Origin: Endomychus coccineus
Taxonomy: Eukaryota; Arthropoda; Insecta; Coleoptera; Endomychidae
Reading direction: 5' to 3'
Assembly (NCBI GenBank): GCA_958510875.1
Contig: OY294067.1
Location: forward strand, 150,486,962-150,550,961
DNA: 64,000 nt
Shown here in pieces: positions 9,153-15,795 of the stretch. The notes beneath the pieces are model-generated. The model had not been told where the DNA came from. It saw nothing but the letters and a program-made list of their open reading frames with translations, and did not search any database. Within the stretch, counting starts at the first letter, position 1. The number at the start of each line of letters is the position of its first letter. Position numbers and translations under genes: made by a program.

Positions 9153-10543
9153 TAATCACAACAGTTGGATCGATAATTCGGATTTCGTTCAATGAACCCA
9201 TCATTGAACATTCGGAGATTATCAGAAACAAACAAAAAGCGGGAATATTATTGACTCGAGGGTATGGATATCATAATGGAACAAAATTCCGTGACTATGA
9301 GGGTGAATCGAGAGTGAAGATTATAATATTTGAAACATATATTGTTAAGATTATACTTAAGTCTTTTGTATTGAGAAAATTTTGAAATTGATAAAAAATA
9401 TTATTTTGAGATCTTTGGTCTTTCTCCCTCCCCTCGTTGAATTACGGTGCAATCTTGAATTTTCATCAGTCTGTATGGAAGCGTACGTAGGAGAAGGTGT
9501 TCTCAATACGCTTATAAACAAGCTCCCGTTTGAACTTCATATTCCAGGTTATCGTTTCTGTGGTCCCGGTACAAAATTAGAAGAACGGTTGAGAAGAGGA
9601 GATCCAGGTATCAATCCACTCGATAAAGTTTGCCGCCAACACGATATTTCATATCTGCGAAACGCTGGTTTGGAAGGACGTGACGAGGCGGATAAACGAT
9701 CCTACTCACACATCAAGTTAGCTCTGCCTCACAAATACAACGTTGGAGATGTGGTACGAATAAGTAAGGCTAAACATATTTTTGAGAAGGGATTTACGCC
9801 CAATTGGAGTACGGAATTATTTAAAATCATCAAAGTAAAAATTACCAACCCGGTCACATATCTACTAGAAGATATGACCAACGCACCAATCAGCGGCTGT
9901 TTCTACGAGGAAGAATTACAGAAAACAAAACAACCCGATGTGTATTTAGTCGAAAAAATATTACGAAAGAGGAGGGGTCAACAGTATGTGAAATGGTTGG
10001 GTCTAGATAATAATCACAACAGTTGGATCAATAATTCGGATCTCGTTCAATGAATCCATCATTGACCATTTGGAGATTATTAGGAACAAACAAATAGCTG
10101 GAATATTATTGACTCGAGGGTATGGTTATTATAATAGAACAAAAATTCCGTGAATATGAGGGTGAATCAAGAGTGAAGATTATAATATTTGAAACATATA
10201 TTGTTAAGTCTTTTGTATTGAGAAAATTTTGAAATTAATAAAAAATATTATTTTGAGATCTTTGGTCTTTCTCCCTCCCCTCGTTAAATAACGGTGCAAT
10301 CTTGAATTTTCATCAGTCTGTATGGAAGCGTACGTAGAAGAAGGTGTTCTCAATACGCTTATAAACAAGCTCCCGTTTGAACTTCATATTCCTGGTTATC
10401 AATTCTGTGGTCCCGGTACAAAATTAGAAGAACGGTTGAGAAGAGGAGATTCAGGTATCAATCCACTCGATAAAGCTTGCCGCCAACACGATATTTCATA
10501 TCTGCGAAACGCTAGTTTGGAAGGACTTCACGAGGCGGATAAA
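8838..10543 (+). repeat. Direct tandem duplication joining integrase tail to PLA2 head
   Basis: Two consecutive units, 8838-9696 (859 bp) and 9697-10543 (847 bp), are very similar. Each runs from integrase codons for RSYSHIKLALPHKYN, through the intergenic stretch with the CTTTCTCCCTCCCCTCGTT run, to PLA2 codons ending ...EADK. The duplication creates a hybrid gene at 9475-10053 and leaves an integrase upstream and an intact PLA2 gene downstream. Part of the integrase tail (around 9020-9045 versus 9877-9902) is much more diverged than the intergenic part, suggesting exchange between related elements rather than a simple recent slip. Confidence 0.85.
9475..10053 (+). CDS. Chimeric ORF: PLA2 head fused to integrase C-terminal tail
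   Basis: The ATG at 9475 opens 192 residues. Residues 1-74 copy the PLA2 domain of the 10322 gene, with the calcium-loop GYRFCGPG and the active-site CRQHDIS. From RSYSHIKLAL onward the protein is the integrase C-terminal region including a complete chromodomain (YLVEKILRKRRGQQYVKWLG). The join lies exactly at the duplication boundary (9696/9697). It is probably a by-product of unequal recombination, but the frame is open and has an ATG context identical to the true PLA2 gene, so it could be expressed. An alternative reading is that it supplies an intact chromodomain in trans. Confidence 0.7.
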   Translation: MEAYVGEGVLNTLINKLPFELHIPGYRFCGPGTKLEERLRRGDPGINPLDKVCRQHDISYLRNAGLEGRDEADKRSYSHIKLALPHKYNVGDVVRISKAKHIFEKGFTPNWSTELFKIIKVKITNPVTYLLEDMTNAPISGCFYEEELQKTKQPDVYLVEKILRKRRGQQYVKWLGLDNNHNSWINNSDLVQ

Positions 10544-11104
10544 ATATTAGAGAACGCTGCTTGCCAACGTGTCAAATCTAAAGACACAAAATTTGGAGAA
10601 AGGATTGCCGCTTTCGGTGTAAATAAAATAATGAAGGCAAAGAGGAAATTGGGAATGGGTATGAGAAAGAAGGTTGGGTTCGGAAGTGCAATTGTCGATG
10701 GGGTGAGAAAAGTTATGAAGAATAAGTTTGACTCATCCAATCTGAAGAAAACATCCCAAACAGCGTTGAAAGTTGCACGAAAACAATTCAAAAAAGCGGG
10801 TGGTCGGAAAAATGTTCGGTTACCAAGAGTAATTCCTATTCCAAAGACTGGAGGATTTCTGCCATTTTTATTACCTCTGTTTGCCGGCTTATCAGCTGCT
10901 GGAGCATTGGCGGGGGGTGGTGCAGGCATCGCTAAGGCCGTCAACGACAGCAAAGCAGCTCGGAAAACCTTGGAGGAAACGGAAAGACATAATAAAACAA
11001 TGGAAGCTATAGCTTTGGGGAAACAAGGATCCGGTCTATATTTGAAAAAGTATCGCAAAGGTCTTGGTCTATATTTAAATAAACATCCAAAAAACTGTCA
11101 GTAA
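10322..11104 (+). CDS. PLA2-domain protein (parvovirus VP1-like), virion-associated
   Basis: This 260-residue protein starts at the ATG 10322. Residues 25-32 (GYQFCGPG) form the calcium-binding loop and residues 50-60 (DKACRQHDISY) the His-Asp active site of the phospholipase A2 fold used by parvoviruses and adintoviruses to breach endosomal membranes. A basic, helical middle follows. Residues 178-207 form a Gly/Ala-rich hydrophobic segment (FLPFLLPLFAGLSAAGALAG). The tail has tandem GSGLYLKKYRKGLGLYL, a motif found near the end of similar Polinton proteins. The combination suggests a membrane-active minor virion protein. The frame is intact. Confidence 0.82.
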   Translation: MEAYVEEGVLNTLINKLPFELHIPGYQFCGPGTKLEERLRRGDSGINPLDKACRQHDISYLRNASLEGLHEADKILENAACQRVKSKDTKFGERIAAFGVNKIMKAKRKLGMGMRKKVGFGSAIVDGVRKVMKNKFDSSNLKKTSQTALKVARKQFKKAGGRKNVRLPRVIPIPKTGGFLPFLLPLFAGLSAAGALAGGGAGIAKAVNDSKAARKTLEETERHNKTMEAIALGKQGSGLYLKKYRKGLGLYLNKHPKNCQ

Positions 11105-11121
11105 ACCTACCCAGATGACCT

Positions 11122-11475
11122 CTGACCGATCTCGATCTACGAAAACTAGCAAAAGCTCTGAAAATTCCCCATTTTAGAGGAGTATTTATGCGTGATGAAC
11201 TGCCATCCAACGGACCATGGAAAAACGAGCGTGGAATAGTTAATTTAGATAGCTCGGACAATGGAGGCACTCACTGGGTTGGGTTTAATAAAGTCGGTGA
11301 TACAGTTTTATATTATGATAGTTTTGGCAATTTACGCCCCCCTCGCGAACTAGTGGGTTATTTCAAAAAGTGTAAGATATTATTCAATCACGATAATTTT
11401 CAACAATATAACACTTATAATTGTGGTCAGTTATGTTTAGATTTCCTCTCTAACTCTTCAGTTGTGCTCGACTAA
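11122..11475 (+). CDS. Adenain-like cysteine protease (capsid maturation), start lost
   Basis: The frame has the ordered catalytic set of adenovirus-type proteases: His (GTHWVGF), Asp (YYDSFG), Gln (FQQYNTYN) and Cys (NTYNCGQLC). These enzymes cleave capsid and core precursors during maturation. The first in-frame ATG is at 11188, but conserved-looking residues (LDLRKLAKALKIPHFRG) lie upstream in frame with no ATG. The nearest stop is TGA at 11116-11118, and an ATG at 11115 is out of frame beside a repeated TGACC. A small insertion has probably displaced the start, unless the CTG at 11122 is used. The catalytic region itself is unbroken. Confidence 0.82.
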   Translation: MTDLDLRKLAKALKIPHFRGVFMRDELPSNGPWKNERGIVNLDSSDNGGTHWVGFNKVGDTVLYYDSFGNLRPPRELVGYFKKCKILFNHDNFQQYNTYNCGQLCLDFLSNSSVVLD

Positions 11476-11490
11476 CCCTGCATTTATTAG

Positions 11491-11500
11491 TATATAAATA
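11491..11500 (+). promoter_or_regulatory. TATA-box candidate for the minor capsid gene
   Basis: TATATAAATA begins 36 nt before the ATG at 11527. It is the best of the three TATA-like boxes and implies a leader of only a few nucleotides. Confidence 0.5.
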
Positions 11501-11526
11501 GACTGTTGGTAAAGTTTGCATCAATC

Positions 11527-12270
11527 ATGTCTCAGACGTTCACTATCACGGGTAAGAGCTCCCGCTTATCTGTAGATTTCCACCCAACTATAGAACTAGA
11601 TCCTCATTCATATTATTCTATCGCACTTGTTGGCTTGCATACGTACAATAGCATTCCGAACATTGAAGAAGGCTTTAATAAATTTTATTATAAAAATGTG
11701 AAGGGTGAGGAAGAAGTAGTAACTATACCTACGGGGTCCTACGAAATGACAGACATCGAGGATTTCATACAAAGTGCAGTTTGTGGGATAGGAGTGAAGC
11801 AAGAAGAACGTGACCGGAAATTATCAATAAAATCTAACAACAACACTCTACACACAGAGCTGAAGAGTGATTTTGAAGTGAATTTTATTCCTAAAGATAG
11901 TATAAGCGAACTGTTGGGATTCAGCAAAAAGAAATTGACATCTCGCGAACTACACGTATCTGATCGACCTATAAACATAATCAAAGTTCAAACAATACGT
12001 GTTGAGTGTAACTTAACCGCAGGAGCATATTATAACAATAAGATAGCTCATACGATATATGAGTTCTCACCTCTTGTACCACCTGGGTTTTCCATTGATA
12101 TAGAGCCGAAGAATCTTATTTATCTACCGGTCATCAGCAAGACATCCTTCGATAACATCACGCTGAATATTTTAGATCAGAATTGGAAACCGGTAAATTT
12201 TCGTGGAGAAGAAATTATTATACGATTGGAATTGAAAAAGATCCTTAGGGATTATACCTCACAACAATAA
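11527..12270 (+). CDS. Minor capsid (penton) protein, single jelly-roll type
   Basis: This 247-residue protein starts at ATG 11527 (ATGTCTCAG). The N-terminal half has alternating strands and a central block (DFEVNFIPKDSISELLGF). The C-terminal half holds VECNLTAGAYYNNK, SPLVPPGFSIDIEP, YLPV and a final strand block NFRGEEIIIRLELKK. That layout is typical of the single jelly-roll penton-like capsid protein of insect Polintons, which occupies fivefold vertices. It lies between the protease and major capsid genes, the usual capsid module. The frame is intact. Assignment rests on pattern recognition and order, not on a short catalytic motif. Confidence 0.8.
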   Translation: MSQTFTITGKSSRLSVDFHPTIELDPHSYYSIALVGLHTYNSIPNIEEGFNKFYYKNVKGEEEVVTIPTGSYEMTDIEDFIQSAVCGIGVKQEERDRKLSIKSNNNTLHTELKSDFEVNFIPKDSISELLGFSKKKLTSRELHVSDRPINIIKVQTIRVECNLTAGAYYNNKIAHTIYEFSPLVPPGFSIDIEPKNLIYLPVISKTSFDNITLNILDQNWKPVNFRGEEIIIRLELKKILRDYTSQQ

Positions 12271-12350
12271 ATAATAATCCAATACTCACCACCACTCATT
12301 ATATGAAAGGAATTCAACTGAGAAGGTTGCAGTAGCCATCACTTGAGAAC

Positions 12351-12530
12351 ATGGGTTTGGATTTCAGCAATAAAAGACATCTCCATAGTGGTCATCAGTC
12401 ATTATCTACAACGAGCTCGAGGGAGAAGGTTGCTTCTGCATCACTATCATTGGAAAATATCAATTTTTTGAAGTCCCTTGGTTACAATGTCGGAAAAACT
12501 TCAAATATTCAACGAGCCAAACTTCAATGA
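12351..12530 (+). CDS. Small ORF overlapping the start of the major capsid gene
   Basis: The ATG at 12351 opens 59 residues beginning MGLDFSNKRHLHSG and containing ENINFLKSLGYNVGKT. It ends at TGA 12528-12530, overlapping the major capsid start (12487) in another frame by 44 nt. The composition looks protein-like and the capsid gene is reached only after this frame, as with overlapping viral genes. A run GAGAAGGTTGC occurs both just upstream (12321) and inside it (12424), a small internal duplication. No function is recognised; coding status is inference. Confidence 0.45.
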   Translation: MGLDFSNKRHLHSGHQSLSTTSSREKVASASLSLENINFLKSLGYNVGKTSNIQRAKLQ

Positions 12531-13689
12531 AGACATCATCCGAGAAGAAACTCATACCTACTATCCCCACACAACATCTTTTGGCAACAGCGATGAAATT
12601 GAGATATTAATCAATCAACAAGATGTGTTGGTAGATTTGGCCTCGTCTGCTTTATTCATCGAGGCAGAATTCCAGCCAGAAGCAAGTGGTGATGGTGAAT
12701 GTAAACTAACGAATAATTTCGGAGCGTTTCTCTTCGAATATATCAGTTATGAATTGAATGGAAAAGAGATAGACAAAGTACGTGATCCTGGTATTGTCAG
12801 CACCATCAGAGCTTATCTAACATATGCCAAACATGAATCTATACCTCTAGCTATTTCTGGATGGTCATTTAAGGATGTATTGAGTTCAGTCTACAATAAT
12901 AAAATCAATTTATGGATACCGTTGAATTTTCTACTAGGCCTATTCATTGACTATAACAAAGTTTTGAGTGGAAAACATAAGCTGCGCTTGATAAGGTCTC
13001 GAACCGATAACGATTGCTATACTAATAGCACAGGCACGAAAACGGCTAAAATAAATGTGAAGACGATAGCATTAAAAGTGCGACATGTGTTTCCAAGTGA
13101 TCAAGTTAAATTTCAAATGTTGGGGAATTTGAGTGCTGAGAAGCCTATTTTGATTCCATTCCGTAGTTGGGATCTGCATGAAAATCCGTTGATGAAGGAG
13201 AGCACTCGCGACATTTGGGCTGTTAAAACTTCAATGAATTTGGAACGACCCAGATATGTGATTCTAGCTTTCCAAACTGATCGAAAAAATAATCCTGTTA
13301 AGCACAGTGCATATTTCGATAATATAAACTTGCTAAATGTTAAATTATACTTGAATTCAGAGTGTTATCCATATGAAGCAATGAAATTGAATTTCACCGA
13401 CCAGCAATACGTGGAAGCATACCAGATGTACTATGATTTCCAGAAATCATTTTCAAATAAAATAATAAGCGAACCCATGTAAGATTATATAGCATTCAAG
13501 AATAGAGCAATTTTTCTGATTGACTGTTCAAAACAAAACGATGCTATAAAGTCATCAACAGTTGACGTCAAACTAGAGATGGAAAGTTTCCTGAATTTCC
13601 CCAAAAACACCAGGGCTTATTGCATCATCATTAACGATCGTATAATGGAGTATTCTCCGATTACAGGATCAGTTCGGAATTTGGTGTGA
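12487..13689 (+). pseudogene. Major capsid protein (double jelly-roll, hexon-like) with in-frame stop
   Basis: The ATG at 12487 opens 331 residues up to TAA at 13480-13482. The same frame then continues for 68 convincing codons to TGA at 13687-13689, including AIFLIDCSKQND and TRAYCIIINDRIMEYSP, which read as the C-terminal strands of the capsid fold. Earlier blocks include NKINLWIPLNFLLGLF and RPRYVILAFQTDRKN, the pattern of Polinton major capsid proteins that assemble the icosahedral shell. The single TAA therefore looks like a nonsense mutation, though readthrough or a locally mis-read base cannot be excluded. It overlaps the small ORF upstream and is followed by a poly(A) signal. Confidence 0.85.
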
Positions 13690-13760
13690 AGAACCAGGTG
13701 ATGAATCATAATGTTATAATTTATGTTCTAAATGATGTACTATCAAAATGTATCTTTCCC

Positions 13761-13766
13761 AATAAA
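13761..13766 (+). terminator. Poly(A) signal after the major capsid gene
   Basis: AATAAA lies 71 nt after the distal TGA of the capsid gene and is followed by a TTATTATTATTATT run. It fits the end of a polyadenylated transcript and supports the view that the gene originally ended at 13689. Confidence 0.55.
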
Positions 13767-13828
13767 TGTTATTATTATTATTATATTTGATATTTTATTT
13801 CTCAAACGGTAGGTGGTGATGTAAACAT

Positions 13829-13862
13829 CCGACGATCATAGTTTGTAAACTATGGTAGTCGG
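13829..13862. repeat. Palindrome sharing its core with the TIR palindromes
   Basis: A 34-bp inverted repeat with 14 of 16 arm positions paired around a 2-nt centre reads CCGACGATCATAGTTT outward from the left. Its CATAGTTTGTAAACTATGG core closely resembles the CATAGTTTACGAAC/GTAAACTATGGTCG arms in the terminal repeats. It sits between the capsid gene and the MSV199 gene. Replication, recombination or termination roles are possible but untested. Confidence 0.7.
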
Positions 13863-14025
13863 TTGCTGGAAATGAAACAAATTGAAACAACTAGTGACGT
13901 TATCAGTCAGTTATCAACGTTTGCAATGATATCGAAACGGAGAGTTACCCCCCACCCTCACTATTCACGTTCATGTTCTCACGTATGTAAGAGAGAATCA
14001 TTTCAGAAAATGTTCAGTTATAAAA

Positions 14026-15023
14026 ATGAACTTAGCAGCGTGCGTTCGTGATTCAAATGTGGCTACATGGTCCACCAACAATTTTATTAAGTTAACAGTT
14101 AATGAAGTGTGTCTAAAATTTGGGATCGATATAAGAAACGATAAAAGAAACTATTTATTTTGGAATATTCAACTAAACCAACGCGTTCTGATGAATGAAG
14201 ATCTATTGGATTGGTTAGGTTATCGCGGCAAAAAATATCATGCTAAAAAGGGTGTTATAACAAGATTGTTGAGGAAAAACCCGCATATGCACCATTTAGA
14301 AATTTGTGATAAGACTGATGCACGAAAGAAATATTATGTTCTAGATGCTATTGATTTCGAATCATTATTGATGCAAATGCGAACTCCTAAAGTCATCGAG
14401 TTACGTGAACTGTTTTCGTTAATGAAATTTATTATGATGAAATATTGTGAGTACGAGAAATTCTATGAACAACAAGAACATCAAAGAGCTGAGGAACGTG
14501 AATGTCTTGCGAAAGAACGATCTCAACGCTTATCTCAACAAATTCAAATGAATGTTATCACCTTACGGAATAACATTGCACCAAATATTGTTCCACCTCC
14601 TATAAATTTTGGAAAGAGACGAAATTTAGGTAATTACTTTGTTTTTTATAATAAAATTTATATAATATATATTATTTAGGATTATATCGAACATCGAATG
14701 ATATGAGACCAGAATGGTACCTAATGCGTCGACAGGAGGATGGTTGGCGTGATGCCGACAGAAAATTACAAAATCGGGGAATGCGATTAATACGTAAATG
14801 GTCTAACATATCTCATGCTATCGATATTGGTAACGAAGTGAAACAGAATTTCCGCTGCGATTTGAAATGGTATGCAAGAGGAAATATTATTCATGCCGCA
14901 GAAGAAGAGGGGGGTGAACAATTGATTAGTGATATCAACATCGAGTCATTGATAGAATGTGTTATCAATCACAAAAATAAAGCTTATGAACTAGCAAATG
15001 ATAATGTCAATATATTATTATAA
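14026..15023 (+). CDS. MSV199-domain protein (poxvirus/iridovirus-type), two exons
   Basis: Exon 1 (14026-14629) and exon 2 (14680-15023) join in frame to give 315 residues. Residues about 15-120 resemble the MSV199 domain of entomopox-, irido- and ascovirus proteins, with FIKLTVNEVC, a Trp-centred NYLFWNIQL and DLLDWLGYRGKKYHAKKG. A Gln/Glu/Arg-rich coiled coil follows (EQQEHQRAEERECLAKERSQ). Exon 2 supplies RPEWYLMRRQEDGW and a basic C-terminal domain, as in longer MSV199 proteins. These are suspected DNA-binding regulators. The gene stands near the right end, where no polymerase gene is found. TATAAAA at 14019-14025 touches the ATG and may not be its promoter. Confidence 0.7.
14630..14679 (+). 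other. 50-nt GT-AG intron in the MSV199 gene
   Basis: The donor TTAG|GTAATTAC and acceptor TATTATTTAG|GATTA bracket 50 AT-rich nucleotides with a stop in frame (TAG at 14677-14679). Removing them joins two frames without shift, giving a continuous protein. Both splice sites and length fit insect minimal introns. The alternative is two separate adjacent ORFs. Confidence 0.7.
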
Positions 15024-15068
15024 TTATCATTCCTTTTGTTTTATTAAAACACTTATATCTTCATACAA

Positions 15069-15572
15069 TCATTTATTTACATGGTAAATAGCCTTCTTTA
15101 CATATTTAACAAACATTTTCAACATTAGTACTGATAAAGAAGATAAAATTGCATAAAAAATTGCGAAAATTTTAGAAATTTCTTCGTCTAGTGAGGATGA
15201 TGTACGTGTGGATGGTGTTGATATTGTCTTTTGTATGACATGTGGTAAACATGATGATTGTTGGAGCAATTGCCATTCAGCCATATCTCCCTCACTCCGA
15301 TCAAAGAATAAAAGTTTAAGTTTATAATGTATGGTGGTACGATTATCTTGAGGAATGTTGAATGCGAATACCTCTAATTGATTATCGTTGATTTTTCTAA
15401 AATTCATCGGAATCCATCCGGTACGGTTACACCCCCCACCACCATCGGTTGCAACATCCTTCAGACAAATATAAATGCGCTCAACGTGTTGGGGAACGTT
15501 CGCGTATAGAATACCATTCAGAATTGTTGTTAGAATCACGAAATTTGTTTTTAACATCCCCACTCCCATCAT
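15069..15572 (-). CDS. Putative type I membrane glycoprotein
   Basis: The first ATG on the minus strand is at 15572. The 167-residue protein begins with a hydrophobic signal-like segment (residues 7-24, LKTNFVILTTILNGILYA). An ectodomain has three cysteines (36, 48, 108), a GGGG run and two N-glycosylation sequons at N49 and N77. A Ser/Thr-rich stalk (115-128) leads to a transmembrane segment at about 133-155 (IFAIFYAILSSLSVLMLKMF) and a short Lys-rich tail. The layout is that of a small surface glycoprotein. I do not recognise a family. It is convergent with the MSV199 gene (46-nt gap) and overlaps the next - strand ORF. Confidence 0.6.
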   Translation of the reverse strand: MMGVGMLKTNFVILTTILNGILYANVPQHVERIYICLKDVATDGGGGCNRTGWIPMNFRKINDNQLEVFAFNIPQDNRTTIHYKLKLLFFDRSEGDMAEWQLLQQSSCLPHVIQKTISTPSTRTSSSLDEEISKIFAIFYAILSSLSVLMLKMFVKYVKKAIYHVNK

Positions 15573-15720
15573 TATCTTCACTTTTTGCACTTGTAAATGT
15601 ATTCAACAGTCTTATAACTTTTGTTTTATCTTCGTAAAAATTCAAGTCTCTTCTTAGTTCATGAACTTTCTCCACAATATTTCTAAGTATACGTGTGTAT
15701 TCTTCAAAAGATATATGCAT
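15481..15720 (-). CDS. Small overlapping ORF, helical protein of unknown function
   Basis: This 79-residue frame starts MHISFEEYTRIL and has a likely amphipathic helix (RNIVEKVHELRRDLNFYEDK) followed by a polar, low-complexity tail. It overlaps the first 92 nt of the membrane protein gene in another frame, an arrangement seen in compact viral genomes. The overlap part, rich in Asn/Ser/Asp, is less convincing than the first 45 residues, so it might instead be a first exon. No function is recognised. Confidence 0.4.
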   Translation of the reverse strand: MHISFEEYTRILRNIVEKVHELRRDLNFYEDKTKVIRLLNTFTSAKSEDNDGSGDVKNKFRDSNNNSEWYSIRERSPTR

Positions 15721-15795
15721 AATGACACATTTACAAACTTACTGGATATCTTTATCATAACCTCCAACTATTCACATTTACACATAGAGTATTAT

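Noticed and set aside
10528..11058. 176-codon minus-strand frame opposite the PLA2 gene
   Set aside because: It is a shadow of the PLA2 gene; the + frame has the catalytic motifs and matching neighbours.
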